A stretch of DNA of 64,000 nucleotides from JAXGXT01 sp040772665 (GCA_040772665.1 JAXGXT010000002.1:186001-250000); one strand, 5' to 3'. Positions 8,825 through 18,039 are shown, counted from the first letter of the stretch. The notes: generated by a model from the letters alone, not told the origin. Translations and numbers: made by a program.

Positions 8825-10087
8825 GTGATAAAAAAGATTGCTGTTTATATTTCATTTTTATGCTGTTTGGCAGTAACAGCAGGTTTTTTTGGAAGTAAAT
8901 ATTATATACCTGAAAACATTAATTTTATTGCAGGTGAAACACAAGAAATTAAATATAGTTTGCCTTTAAAGGTTAGTTTATATAATGAGGACAACATTAT
9001 AGTTTCAGGCAGTGAACCTGAGCCTGTAAAAGGCAATATAAAAATTGATTTATCTGAAAAAACAGAAATTACTCCTGTTTCAGAAGGCACCACAATTGCA
9101 AAGGTAAGTGCATTTGGTATACCGCTTAAAAATGTTTCTGTGAATATTATACCCCAAAGAAAGGTTATACCATGCGGCACAATTATTGGAGTTGTTATGA
9201 AAACAGAGGGAATTCTTGTTTTAGGCACAGGAGGAATTAAAGATGAAAACGGAGAAATCAATCGTCCTTCCGAAGGAAAAATTAAATCAGGAGATATTAT
9301 TTTAAGCTGCAACGGAAATGTCATTTCTGAAAAAGAGGAGCTTATGGAGGTTATAAAAGAAAACAAAGGCGATAACCTTAATCTTAAAATTAAAAGAAAT
9401 GAAAAAAATATGGACGTTTCTCTCACTCCATCTTTAAATGAGGCAGGAGAATATAAAATTGGAGCGTGGATAAGAGATTCAACTCAAGGTCTTGGAACTA
9501 TAACTTATATTGATGAAAAAAATATGACATACGGTGCTTTAGGACATGGTGTTTATGACGTTGATACAAGAACTATGGTTTCTGTTGCTCAGGGTGTTGC
9601 AACTTTAAGTGACATTTCAGGAATTAAAAAAGGAATCAGCGGAGAACCCGGAGAGGTTTGTGGTGCTTTAGACAAAAGCAATGTAATAGGAACCATTAAC
9701 AAAAATACTGAAAAAGGAGTTTATGGAAATATTAATTCAAACAGTTTAAGCAAATTTAAAGCAGAGCCTGTTGAAGTTGCTGTTATCAACGAAATAAAAG
9801 AAGGTCCTGCTGTTATTTTAAGCGATATTTTAGACAAAGAAGTAAAAGAATACTCTGTTAACATTGAAAGTGTAAATAAGTTTACAGGAACTGATAAAGG
9901 CATGATTGTAAGGATTACAGACAAAAGACTCCTTGATAAAACAGGCGGTATAATTCAAGGAATGTCAGGCTCACCTATTATACAAAACGGAAAACTTATA
10001 GGAGCTGTGACCCATGTTTTTGTTAAAGATTCTACCAAGGGATATGGAATTTTCATTGAAAACATGTTAAATGAAAGTGATGTATAA
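8825..10087 (+). CDS. spoIVB: SpoIVB serine peptidase (stage IV sporulation signalling protease)
   Basis: Forespore-secreted protease that in Bacillus cleaves SpoIVFA and so triggers pro-sigma-K processing. About 420 residues: one membrane segment (about 6-24), a PDZ domain (about 120-205) and an SA-clan peptidase domain with His241 (GALGHGVYD), Asp366 (ITDKRLL) and Ser383 (GMSGSP), matching B. subtilis in order and spacing. I chose GTG 8825 because AGGAAGGTG (8811-8819) lies just upstream; the open frame extends to 8768 without a ribosome site, and the chosen length is close to the 426 residues of B. subtilis. The usual neighbours recN and spo0A are not here; the gene instead follows a disrupted region. 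Confidence 0.93.
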   Translation: MIKKIAVYISFLCCLAVTAGFFGSKYYIPENINFIAGETQEIKYSLPLKVSLYNEDNIIVSGSEPEPVKGNIKIDLSEKTEITPVSEGTTIAKVSAFGIPLKNVSVNIIPQRKVIPCGTIIGVVMKTEGILVLGTGGIKDENGEINRPSEGKIKSGDIILSCNGNVISEKEELMEVIKENKGDNLNLKIKRNEKNMDVSLTPSLNEAGEYKIGAWIRDSTQGLGTITYIDEKNMTYGALGHGVYDVDTRTMVSVAQGVATLSDISGIKKGISGEPGEVCGALDKSNVIGTINKNTEKGVYGNINSNSLSKFKAEPVEVAVINEIKEGPAVILSDILDKEVKEYSVNIESVNKFTGTDKGMIVRITDKRLLDKTGGIIQGMSGSPIIQNGKLIGAVTHVFVKDSTKGYGIFIENMLNESDV

Positions 10088-10093
10088 TATGAA

Positions 10094-10315
10094 AAGCGGA
10101 GATAAGTTTCTCTGCTTCAGAACGTAGACAAAGTCAAAACCTTGAGGGCTTTGCCCTCAAACACCCACAAGGGTTTTACCCTTGACCCATCTAAAACCGC
10201 ATGAATATGCGGTTTTGATAAAAGTTTTTGGTCTTGCTTTTTTCAAAAAGCAAGTGGGATTGGGCAACGCCCAAGGTTTGTCTTCAATATGAAGCGGAGA
10301 AAAGTTTCTCCGCTT
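10094..10315. repeat. Hairpin-dense repeat element (MITE/REP-like)
   Basis: Five perfect hairpins occur in 133 bp: 10142-10160 (8-bp stem), 10168-10184 (7 bp), 10193-10216 (10 bp), 10233-10254 (10 bp) and 10260-10274 (6 bp). The block is bracketed by two similar outer hairpins, AAGCGGAGA... at 10094 and AAGCGGAGAAA... at 10292, and by an imperfect terminal inverted repeat (AGACAAA...ACCTTG near 10125-10143 against CAAGGTTTGTCT at 10272-10283). No open frame is present. It looks like a non-autonomous dispersed repeat inserted in, and duplicating, a terminator. Other copies would be expected elsewhere in the genome. Confidence 0.6.
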
Positions 10316-10322
10316 TTTTTAA
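10292..10322. terminator. Terminator between spoIVB and the convergent amidohydrolase gene
   Basis: Stem AAGCGGAGAAA (10292-10302) with TTTCTCCGCTT (10305-10315), loop AG, followed by a T run on the plus strand. The reverse strand has fewer T residues, so it mainly serves spoIVB. Confidence 0.8.
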
Positions 10323-10336
10323 TGCAAATAATAGAT

Positions 10337-11614
10337 TTAATAAAGAATATTTCCTAATTCTTTTATTTTATAAAGAACCTTTTCCATATCAATTGTTAGA
10401 AATTCATTATTTTTATAAACTACTTTTCCTTTAATCATTGTTAAAACAACATTATCTGATAAAGATGAGTATATAACAGAATTAAGCATATCAGTTACAG
10501 GCTGCAGGTTGGGTTTTTTAAAATCAACAATAAACAAATCCGCACTTGAGCCTACACTTAATTCTCCGCAGTCGTTTCTTCCTTGTGAAATAAATCCGTT
10601 TTTTGAAGATATTTGAAAAATATCAAAAGAATTTAAAAGAGAAGCATCTTTGTGAATACCCTTTTGAAGAAGTATAGCTGTTTTCATGTCTGAAAGCATG
10701 TCTAAATTATCGTTTGATGCGGCACCGTCTGTGCCCAATGTTATATTTATACCGTGATTTTTAATTTTAACTATGTCCGCTATACCACTGCCAAGTTTTA
10801 AATTGCTTATGGGACAATGAGCCACACTTACATGTTTTTCTTTTAAAATGTTCAAATCTTCCTGTGTCAAGTAAACGCAATGGGCGGCTGTTGAGGGCAG
10901 GTCAAAAACACCTAAGTCATTAAAAAAGCCTGAGGGAGTTTTTTTATGTCTTTTAAAGCAGCCAAGATTTTCTTTTTCTGTTTCGCTTAAATGAAGCTGC
11001 ATTCTTGAGTTTGTGTCAGAGGCTATTTTAACTAATTTTTCTATTTTTATAGGATCGCTTGTATATTCGGCGTGAATGCACATATCAATTTTAAGGCTGT
11101 CATTGTTTCTTCCATTATATTCTTTATGAAAATCATAAAGCTGAAAGTCTGTAATTGAAAACTTGCTTTTAAGGCTGTCCGAAAAGGCGAAGCCATCCAT
11201 GGCAATATTTGCTTTAATTCCGCTTTCTATTACTGCATCACAAATTTTATGGCTGTAATAATACATATCATTAAAGCTTGTAATTCCGCCTTTAAGCATT
11301 TCTGAAATTCCAAGCAAAGCACCGTAATATACCATTTCCTCCGTAAGCTTTGCCTCTGTTGGAAAAATTGCTTCGTTAAGCCATCTCTCCAAGGGCAGAC
11401 TTCCTCCAAGACCTCTTAAAAGTGTCATAGGCACGTGGCAATGGGTGTTGCAAAGGCCGGGCAGAACAAGCATATCAACCCCGTCAAAGCTTTCTGTGTA
11501 TTCTCCCAAAAAGTTACTGCCTATAAAATCAATTTTTTCGTTTTTTATATTAATGTCTACATTTTTTAAAATAGTTCCGTCTTTTGAAAGCATGTTTGTA
11601 TTTTTTATAAGCAT
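10337..11614 (-). CDS. Metal-dependent amidohydrolase (MtaD/SsnA-like deaminase family)
   Basis: Cytoplasmic TIM-barrel hydrolase, 425 residues, of the group containing 5-methylthioadenosine/S-adenosylhomocysteine deaminase and related amidohydrolases. Metal ligands are visible: His58 and His60 (NTHCH), His208 (LHLSETEKE), His245 (AAHCVYL) and Asp296 (GTDGAAS). The small beta-sandwich domain is built from both termini (LVLPGL and SADLFIVD). It overlaps no gene and lies 16 nt downstream of the NFACT gene on the same strand, so the pair is probably co-transcribed. The actual substrate (MTA/SAH, guanine-type or other) cannot be decided from these motifs. Confidence 0.8.
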   Translation of the reverse strand: MLIKNTNMLSKDGTILKNVDINIKNEKIDFIGSNFLGEYTESFDGVDMLVLPGLCNTHCHVPMTLLRGLGGSLPLERWLNEAIFPTEAKLTEEMVYYGALLGISEMLKGGITSFNDMYYYSHKICDAVIESGIKANIAMDGFAFSDSLKSKFSITDFQLYDFHKEYNGRNNDSLKIDMCIHAEYTSDPIKIEKLVKIASDTNSRMQLHLSETEKENLGCFKRHKKTPSGFFNDLGVFDLPSTAAHCVYLTQEDLNILKEKHVSVAHCPISNLKLGSGIADIVKIKNHGINITLGTDGAASNDNLDMLSDMKTAILLQKGIHKDASLLNSFDIFQISSKNGFISQGRNDCGELSVGSSADLFIVDFKKPNLQPVTDMLNSVIYSSLSDNVVLTMIKGKVVYKNNEFLTIDMEKVLYKIKELGNILY

Positions 11615-11630
11615 TTAATCACTCCTGACA

Positions 11631-13403
11631 TTAGCCTTTTTTCATGGTTTCTGCTAAAACTTCATTTGGTGTGATGTTGATTGTTTTGTTGCTGGTGTAT
11701 ATAACCATTCCGGGTTTTGAGCCTTTTGGTTTTTTAACAAATTTTCTAAGACAATAGTCCACAGGTATATTTGAGCCTGTTTTGCCCTTACTGTTATATG
11801 CCGCCAAGTTTGCTGCCTCAAAAAGAGTTTTGTCGGGAATGTTCCCGCTTTCATCTTTTGCCGAAACAATAACGTGAGAGCCTGGTATATTTTTTGTGTG
11901 AAGCCATGTGTCGTTGGATTTTGCAAATTTTATTGTTAGCTCATCATTTTGTGTATTGCTTTTTCCCACATAAATGTCAAAGCCGTCACTTGAAATAAAG
12001 TGAAGCGGTTTTGATTTTTTCTGACGTTTATCTTGTTTATTGTTAATATTTTTCTTCTTTATAAAGCCTTGTTCCATAAGCTCATTTTTTATTTCTTTTA
12101 AATCAACTTCTTCTGTTGCCGCATCAATGCCTATTAAAACACTTTCCAAATATGCAAGTTCCTCTTCGTTTTGTTTTTTTTGAACTTCAAGGGCAGATAA
12201 GGTGCGTTTTGCTTTATTATATTTGTTATAGTATTTTTGTGCGTTTTCCGCAGGTGTTAAAGTCGGGTCAAGGGCAATTTCTATTTCCGCCATGTTTTCG
12301 TCATAATAATTTATTGTTTTAAAGGTGTTTGTTCCTTTTTTTATTGTGTGAATGTTGGAAGTAATAAGTTCTCCTTTAAGCTTCCATTTTTCAAGATTTT
12401 CATTATCCTTTTCAGTTTTGATTTGCATTTCCTTCTTTTTTACACATCTTTCAATGTTGCTTGTAACAAGGCGGCGCATATCATAGGCTTTTTGTTTAAT
12501 GTGATACACATTTGCCCTTTGGCTATAAAAGTTTTCAAGTAATTCAGAAACAGAGCTGTATTTAACTTTTTTAAACCCTGAATATTGTGTCATTTCAAAA
12601 GGTGAAAAATCAAGCAAACGCTCAGTTTTAGGCTCGTAAATTATTTCGGGAAAGAAATTGTTTTCAGATACATTTTTCATAAAGTCTTTAAAAGTATAAA
12701 AAAGCTTTAACCTGTCTTTTTGTGTAAGCTCTTCTCCTCTTAATGAAGAGTCAAAGCCTGCCTGATGGCAAATTTCACTTGCGCTTACAGGACTTATGCC
12801 TGTGTATGACATATAAATTATTTTTTGAAGAATTAAGCTTTTCTTTTCATCAAAAACTTTAACAAAGTCTTCTTCAATAAGGTTAAACGGATTTATTTTA
12901 CCTTGAGAAGGCGGAAAAACATATTCCTTGCCGGGAAGAACTTCTCTTACAGAGCTTGTTTCGTGGGAAATATGTTTTATTGAATCAAGAATTTTTTTGT
13001 TTTCATCAACAAGCATTATGTTTGAATGCTTGCCCATTATTTCTATAATTAAACTTTTTGTTGCCATATCTCCAAGCTCGTTAAGGGAATCAAAATCTAT
13101 TATTATTATACGCTCAAAATCAGGCTGATAAATCTTTGTTATTTTTCCGCCTGCGGCATGTTTTCTTAAAACCATGCAGAACATGGGAGGGGATATGGGG
13201 TTTTCTTTTGTTAAGCTTGTAATGTGGGCCCTTGCGTGGCTTGGGTTTGCCGAAAGAAGCAGTTTAAAGTTTGAGCCTATGCTTCTTACAGACATTATTA
13301 TTTCGTCTTTTTGAGGCTGATATATTTTATCTATTCTTCCGCCTAAAAGTTTGTTGTTAAGTTCAAAAACTATATTTTTCACAGCTATTGAGTCTAAAGC
13401 CAT
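11631..13403 (-). CDS. rqcH: NFACT family ribosome quality control protein RqcH
   Basis: Bacterial NEMF/Rqc2 homologue that binds stalled 50S subunits and adds alanine tails; older annotations call it fibronectin-binding protein. The 590 residues show the NFACT-N domain (ALDSIAVKNIVFEL, GGRIDKIYQP, PPMFCMVLRKH), a helix-hairpin-helix and long coiled coil (about 290-430), and the NFACT-R domain (FISSDGFDIYVGKSN, NDTWLHTKNIPGSHV). The first residues of NFACT-N carry FERI where many RqcH proteins have a DR pair; I do not know if this alters activity. The amidohydrolase gene follows after 16 nt. Confidence 0.9.
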   Translation of the reverse strand: MALDSIAVKNIVFELNNKLLGGRIDKIYQPQKDEIIMSVRSIGSNFKLLLSANPSHARAHITSLTKENPISPPMFCMVLRKHAAGGKITKIYQPDFERIIIIDFDSLNELGDMATKSLIIEIMGKHSNIMLVDENKKILDSIKHISHETSSVREVLPGKEYVFPPSQGKINPFNLIEEDFVKVFDEKKSLILQKIIYMSYTGISPVSASEICHQAGFDSSLRGEELTQKDRLKLFYTFKDFMKNVSENNFFPEIIYEPKTERLLDFSPFEMTQYSGFKKVKYSSVSELLENFYSQRANVYHIKQKAYDMRRLVTSNIERCVKKKEMQIKTEKDNENLEKWKLKGELITSNIHTIKKGTNTFKTINYYDENMAEIEIALDPTLTPAENAQKYYNKYNKAKRTLSALEVQKKQNEEELAYLESVLIGIDAATEEVDLKEIKNELMEQGFIKKKNINNKQDKRQKKSKPLHFISSDGFDIYVGKSNTQNDELTIKFAKSNDTWLHTKNIPGSHVIVSAKDESGNIPDKTLFEAANLAAYNSKGKTGSNIPVDYCLRKFVKKPKGSKPGMVIYTSNKTINITPNEVLAETMKKG

Positions 13404-13718
13404 ATTTTAAAATCCTCCGTCTATTACTTTTATAATTAAAATATTTTTAGTATATATAAATAGGTTATAAATCATACTTTTATAAATGATTGCTTAAAAC
13501 AAGCTCTAATACTGCACATTGTCTGCTTTAGAAAACAAAGTGTTTACAAGAACTTTAAGGTTTTAACTTTGTATATATTCTTATATTTAAATTTTGTATT
13601 ATTTTTCTCGCTTTTATGTAGTATAACATAAATTCATGCTTGATTATATACTGTGTATTAATATATAATCAAAGAAATGTATTTTCGTTATAAAATAATT
13701 TTAAAAGGATGACGGGCT
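13404..13718. other. Divergent promoter region between rqcH and yicC
   Basis: About 315 bp of AT-rich DNA without a gene. It must hold the start signals for the minus-strand rqcH-amidohydrolase pair and for the plus-strand yicC block. The clearest structure is the 11-bp inverted repeat at 13640-13672, listed separately. I could not pick one promoter with confidence. Confidence 0.5.
13640..13672. promoter_or_regulatory. 11-bp inverted repeat upstream of yicC (possible operator)
   Basis: TTGATTATATA (13640-13650) and TATATAATCAA (13662-13672) form a perfect inverted repeat with an 11-nt spacer, 47 bp before the yicC start. No T run follows, so it is unlike a terminator; the spacing of about two helical turns centre to centre suits a dimeric regulator. 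Confidence 0.4.
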
Positions 13719-14600
13719 ATGACAAGAAGCATGACAGGATATGGCAAAGGCGAAAATGAAGCCTTTGACAGACGATTCACTGTTGAAATTAAATCAGTTA
13801 ACCACAGATATAATGATATAACAATAAAACTGCCAAGATTTATGAATTACCTTGAAGATAAAATACGAAAAACATTAACTCAAAAAATTTTAAGAGGAAA
13901 AACAGACGTTTATATAACCTTTGAAACTTTTTCACAAGACGACGTATCAATAAAGTTTAATGAAAATCTTGCAAAGGCTTATTTGGAAAAGCTTGACTAT
14001 ATTGAAAATCAATATGGAATTACAAGCCAAAACAAGCTTGACCTTGTTGCAAGGTTTCCTGAAATTTTGGCGGCGGAAAAGGTTGAAACAGAAGTGGATG
14101 TTATTTGGGAAACCCTTGAGCCGGCATTAAACAAGGCTATCAATAATTTTATTTCAATGAGAGAGGCAGAGGGGGAAACCCTTAAAGCCGATATACTTTT
14201 AAAAGGGGAAAAAATTAGAAATATAGTTGCCGCTATTAAAGAAAGAAGCCCTATTGTTGTTGAAGAATATAAAGAAAAGCTTACAAACAGACTAAACGAG
14301 CTTTTTGATAAATCCCCTGTGGATGAACAGCGTATTGCACAGGAAATAACAATTTTTTCTGATAAAGCCTGTATTGATGAGGAAATCACAAGGATGTACA
14401 GCCATCTTGAACAGCTTAAAAATATTTTTACCAATGAAGACGGCTCTATCGGCAGAAAACTTGATTTTCTTGTTCAGGAAATGAATAGGGAGGCCAACAC
14501 CACAGGTTCAAAATCCAACGACATTCAGATAACGCAAGCAGCCATTGAACTTAAAACAGAAATTGAAAAGATTAGAGAGCAAATTCAAAACATAGAATAA
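13719..14600 (+). CDS. yicC: YicC/YloC family endoribonuclease
   Basis: The 293-residue protein matches the YicC-like stress-induced endoribonuclease family from end to end: MTRSMTGYGKGE at the N-terminus, VEIKSVNHRYND, and the C-terminal DUF1732-type QEMNREANTTGSKSNDI. In E. coli YicC is an RNase affecting small RNA turnover; in Firmicutes its targets are less clear. AAAGGATGACGG precedes the ATG. It heads the conserved block yicC-remA-gmk-rpoZ, 14 nt before remA, as in B. subtilis (yloC-remA-gmk). Confidence 0.92.
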   Translation: MTRSMTGYGKGENEAFDRRFTVEIKSVNHRYNDITIKLPRFMNYLEDKIRKTLTQKILRGKTDVYITFETFSQDDVSIKFNENLAKAYLEKLDYIENQYGITSQNKLDLVARFPEILAAEKVETEVDVIWETLEPALNKAINNFISMREAEGETLKADILLKGEKIRNIVAAIKERSPIVVEEYKEKLTNRLNELFDKSPVDEQRIAQEITIFSDKACIDEEITRMYSHLEQLKNIFTNEDGSIGRKLDFLVQEMNREANTTGSKSNDIQITQAAIELKTEIEKIREQIQNIE

Positions 14601-14614
14601 AAGGGGCGAGTATT

Positions 14615-14875
14615 TTGGAATCTTCTAAATTTATAGGCATAGGCTTTGGAAGTCTTGTAAATGCAGGAAGAGTTGTTGCTCTTGTAAGCCCCGAATCTGC
14701 ACCTATAAAAAGGCTTATTCAAGATGCAAGAGAAAAAGGCAATATTGTTGATGCCACATATGGACGAAAAACAAGAAGCGTACTTATTATGGACAGCGGC
14801 CATGTGGTTTTAAGTCTTATAACGCCTGAAACCATAGGCAGCAGGCTTTCAAATATTGATGAAAATGAGGAATAA
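14615..14875 (+). CDS. remA: RemA/DUF370 DNA-binding regulator
   Basis: 86-residue RemA family protein. In B. subtilis RemA activates biofilm matrix and osmoprotection operons through an octameric DNA-binding ring. Family signatures are IGFGSLVNAGRVVALVSPES, the basic RLIQDAREK region and VDATYGRKTRSVL. The start is TTG 14615, preceded by AAGGGG; no in-frame ATG gives a full domain. It sits 2 nt before gmk, the conserved position of the gene. Confidence 0.92.
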   Translation: MESSKFIGIGFGSLVNAGRVVALVSPESAPIKRLIQDAREKGNIVDATYGRKTRSVLIMDSGHVVLSLITPETIGSRLSNIDENEE

Positions 14876-14877
14876 AC

Positions 14878-15486
14878 ATGCATGAAAAAGGTATTTTGCT
14901 TATAGTTTCCGGCCCGTCAGGTTCAGGAAAGGGCACTGTTGTAGAAAAGCTTACGCAATGTGAAGAGTATGCACTTTCCATTTCCGCAACAACAAGAGAA
15001 CCAAGAAACTATGAAGAACATGGAACACATTATTTTTTTAAGGAAAAAGAAACGTTTGAAGAGATGATTAAAAACAATGAATTTATAGAATATGCAAGCT
15101 TTTGCGGCAACTATTACGGCACACCCAAATCTTATGTTGAAGAAAAGCTTGAAACAGGCTATAATGTAATTTTAGAGATAGAGGTTCAAGGGGCGTTGCA
15201 GATTAAAGAAAAATATCCTGCTTCGGTTCTTATATTTCTTATGCCTCCGTCTGCAAAAGAGCTTAGAAACAGGCTTGAGGGCAGAGGAACAGAAGAAAAA
15301 GAGATTATTGAAAAAAGAATAAAGCGTGCCGAAGAAGAAATTGAGTTTTTCCCTCAATATGACTATGTTGTTGTTAATGACAAAGTTGGGGATGCTGTTG
15401 AAAAAATTAAAACAATAGTTAATGCTGAAAAACTTAAAACTTCAAGAAACATTGAAATTGGCGAAACTTTTAAAGGAGAGATATAA
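14878..15486 (+). CDS. gmk: Guanylate kinase
   Basis: Catalyses GMP + ATP to GDP + ADP in purine nucleotide synthesis. 202 residues with the P-loop GPSGSGKGT (12-20), the GMP-binding segment TTREPRNYEEHGTHYFF and LEIEVQGA. The length is normal. It starts 2 nt after remA and ends 2 nt before rpoZ, indicating translational coupling in the operon. No unusual residue was seen. Confidence 0.96.
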   Translation: MHEKGILLIVSGPSGSGKGTVVEKLTQCEEYALSISATTREPRNYEEHGTHYFFKEKETFEEMIKNNEFIEYASFCGNYYGTPKSYVEEKLETGYNVILEIEVQGALQIKEKYPASVLIFLMPPSAKELRNRLEGRGTEEKEIIEKRIKRAEEEIEFFPQYDYVVVNDKVGDAVEKIKTIVNAEKLKTSRNIEIGETFKGEI

Positions 15487-15488
15487 AT

Positions 15489-15782
15489 ATGTTAAGACCA
15501 TCTTATTCAGACCTGCTTGAGGAAATAAACAAAGGTGCAGAGGGTGAGGATGTTGTTGGAAGCCGTTACACAATAGTTATAGCGGCGGCAAAAAGAGCAA
15601 GACAGCTTGTTGACCGTGCAGAGCCTTTAATATCCAAGGTTAAAGTTGACAAACCTGTGTCAATAGCAGTTAATGAACTTTATGAAGGAAAAATTTCCAT
15701 TATTCAAAACCAGCACATTGAAGAGCCTGTTCAAAAAAATGTTGTTGAAACTAATTTTGAAGAAGAATTTTATGAGGAATAA
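15489..15782 (+). CDS. rpoZ: DNA-directed RNA polymerase omega subunit
   Basis: 97-residue omega subunit, which assists assembly of RNA polymerase beta-prime. Family features: MLRPSYSDLLEEIN, then SRYTIVIAAAKRARQL, the helix that contacts beta-prime. AAAGGAGAG precedes the ATG, inside the end of gmk. The gene order gmk-rpoZ is conserved; the next gene in most Firmicutes, coaBC, is absent here and priA follows directly. Confidence 0.94.
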   Translation: MLRPSYSDLLEEINKGAEGEDVVGSRYTIVIAAAKRARQLVDRAEPLISKVKVDKPVSIAVNELYEGKISIIQNQHIEEPVQKNVVETNFEEEFYEE

Positions 15783-15790
15783 TTTTTAAG

Positions 15791-15825
15791 GTGCAGACTT
15801 TTACGTCTGCACTTTCCCGTTTTAA
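15791..15825 (+). terminator. Hairpin between rpoZ and priA
   Basis: Perfect 8-bp stem GTGCAGAC (15791-15798) with GTCTGCAC (15805-15812), loop TTTTAC, then TTTCCCGTTTT. The broken T run suggests partial termination or attenuation before priA. Confidence 0.55.
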
Positions 15826-15843
15826 TAAAGGAGGTGCGGCTCT

Positions 15844-18039
15844 TTGTTTGCAGAGGTAATACTTAAAACTTCACATCCTGACATAGATAGGATTTTTGAT
15901 TATGAAATCCCTATGGAGCTTTTAGACAAAATTGTTCTTGGTATGAGAGTTACAGTGCCTTTTGGAAGAAACAACAGAAAAACAGAAGGGTATGTTGTGG
16001 GAATAAAAGAGTTTTCACAAATTCCCAAAGAAAAAATAAAAGAAATAGTATCTGTTATGGATTTATTTCCAGCTTTTTCAGAAAGTTCAATTAAGCTTTC
16101 TTTATGGATGAAAAAAAAATATTATACAACTCTTTCCCAATGCCTTCAAACGGTTATGCCTGCCGGCATTAACCTTAAAAACCAAGAAAAACTACTTTAT
16201 TTTAATAAAAACCAAGAAGAAATTAAAGAAATAAAATCGCAGCTATATTTAAAAGAAAGCAGAAAGCAGCAACTGGCCGTTATAGAATATATTGAAAAGT
16301 TTGGAAATGTAACAGCTTTTGAAGCTGCAAAAAAGTTGAAAATTAGTGCGTCACCTATAAAAACACTTCTTAAAAACGGAATACTTAAAGAACAGACAGA
16401 AATAAAGCGAAAAGAAATAGAAAATTATAAGGGGGAAACTTCCCTTCCTTTTGATTTCACAAATGAGCAGAAAAATGCCTTTGATACAATAATCAATTCC
16501 AAAGTACCTGTTCTTCTTCATGGTGTTACAGGCAGCGGCAAAACAGAAGTTTATTTGCAGATTATTGAAGATGTAATCTCAAAGGGAAAACAAGCCATTG
16601 TTCTTGTTCCTGAAATTTCACTTACACCCCAGCTTTCCCAAAGGTTTATAAGCAGATTTAAAGATAGGGTAGGGGTAACCCACAGCAAAATAAGCCAAGG
16701 GGAAAGGCATGAAATTTGGCAAAGAGCAAAAAATAATGAAATATCCATTGTTATTGGGCCAAGAAGTGCTGTTTTTACTCCTTTTGAAAATCTGGGAATA
16801 ATAATAATTGATGAAGAACATGAAAACAGCTATAAAAGTGATATAACCCCCAAGTATGATGCAAGGGAAGTGGCAGAGTTTCGCTGTAAAGAAAGCAATG
16901 CTTTTATGGTATACGGTTCTGCTACTCCATCACTTAAAACTTATAAAAGGGCACAAGAGGGAGAAATAAACATTGCCAAACTTAAAAACCGGCCTTTTTT
17001 ACAGCCTATGGCAGAAACAGAAATTGTTGATATGAGAGTTGAGCTTTCAGAGGGAAACAGAACAATTTTTAGCAGACGTCTTTTTGAGGAGATTAACAAA
17101 ACCCTGGAAGCTGATGAGCAAATAATGCTTTTTATAAATCGGCGAGGGTTTTCAACCTTTGTGTCCTGCCGCAAATGCGGTGAGGTTATGATGTGTGACA
17201 GATGCAATGTTTCGTATACATACCATGCCAACGAAAAATTTTTAATGTGTCATTACTGCGGCGGAAAAAAAGAGATACCAACTGTCTGCCCTAAATGCGG
17301 TTCAAAATATATAAAATATTTTGGCACAGGCACTCAAAAGGTGGAGGAAGAAGTAAAAAAGTTTTTTCCTAAGGCAAAGGTTTTGAGAATGGATATGGAC
17401 ACAACTTCAAGAAAAAACAGCCATGCCAATATTTTAGAAAGTTTTAAAAATGGTGAGGCGAACGTTCTTATTGGCACTCAGATGATAGCCAAGGGTCATG
17501 ATTTTCCAAAGGTAACTCTTGTTGGAGTTGTGGCGGCAGACCTTTCTTTAAACACCTCTGATTATAAAGGGGGCGAAAATACTTTTCAGCTTCTTACTCA
17601 AGTTTCAGGAAGGGCAGGAAGAGGCCGTCTTAAAGGCAAGGTTATAATACAGACATATTCTCCTGAAAATTACATAATTCAGCTTGCGGCAAAAGGAAAC
17701 TACGAAGAGTTTTACGAAAAGGAATCGGCTGTAAGAAAGCTTCTTAATTATCCCCCTTATTCCAATATAGTTTCAATACTTATATTAGGCAAAAATGAAA
17801 GGGATGTAATTGAACATATAAACAAGTTAAGTTATATTTTTGCTTCAAAAAATAAGGATTTTGAAATTTTAGGGCCATCCCCTGCAATTATTTCAAAAAT
17901 CAAAGATGAATACAGGTGGAGCATTATTATAAAAGGTGAAAACGAAGAAGAACTGTGGGATTTTGTTAAAGGTTGTATTGATGAACTAAACAAAAGCAAA
18001 AAACAGGACATTCTTATAAACATAACTTTAAATCCTTAG
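15844..18039 (+). CDS. priA: Primosomal replication restart helicase PriA
   Basis: 3'-to-5' DNA helicase that reloads the replisome at stalled forks. 731 residues: N-terminal DNA-binding domains (1-200), Walker A GVTGSGKT (227-234), DEEH box (323-326), then two zinc-binding sets around 440-490 (CRKCGEVMMCDRC, CHYCGG, CPKCGS) inserted between helicase motifs, and the GTQMIAKGHDFP and QVSGRAGRG motifs. The start is TTG 15844, 2-12 nt after AAAGGAGGTGCGG. Length is a little under the Bacillus protein (805). It begins a sub-block priA-def-fmt, a conserved order. Confidence 0.95.
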   Translation: MFAEVILKTSHPDIDRIFDYEIPMELLDKIVLGMRVTVPFGRNNRKTEGYVVGIKEFSQIPKEKIKEIVSVMDLFPAFSESSIKLSLWMKKKYYTTLSQCLQTVMPAGINLKNQEKLLYFNKNQEEIKEIKSQLYLKESRKQQLAVIEYIEKFGNVTAFEAAKKLKISASPIKTLLKNGILKEQTEIKRKEIENYKGETSLPFDFTNEQKNAFDTIINSKVPVLLHGVTGSGKTEVYLQIIEDVISKGKQAIVLVPEISLTPQLSQRFISRFKDRVGVTHSKISQGERHEIWQRAKNNEISIVIGPRSAVFTPFENLGIIIIDEEHENSYKSDITPKYDAREVAEFRCKESNAFMVYGSATPSLKTYKRAQEGEINIAKLKNRPFLQPMAETEIVDMRVELSEGNRTIFSRRLFEEINKTLEADEQIMLFINRRGFSTFVSCRKCGEVMMCDRCNVSYTYHANEKFLMCHYCGGKKEIPTVCPKCGSKYIKYFGTGTQKVEEEVKKFFPKAKVLRMDMDTTSRKNSHANILESFKNGEANVLIGTQMIAKGHDFPKVTLVGVVAADLSLNTSDYKGGENTFQLLTQVSGRAGRGRLKGKVIIQTYSPENYIIQLAAKGNYEEFYEKESAVRKLLNYPPYSNIVSILILGKNERDVIEHINKLSYIFASKNKDFEILGPSPAIISKIKDEYRWSIIIKGENEEELWDFVKGCIDELNKSKKQDILINITLNP

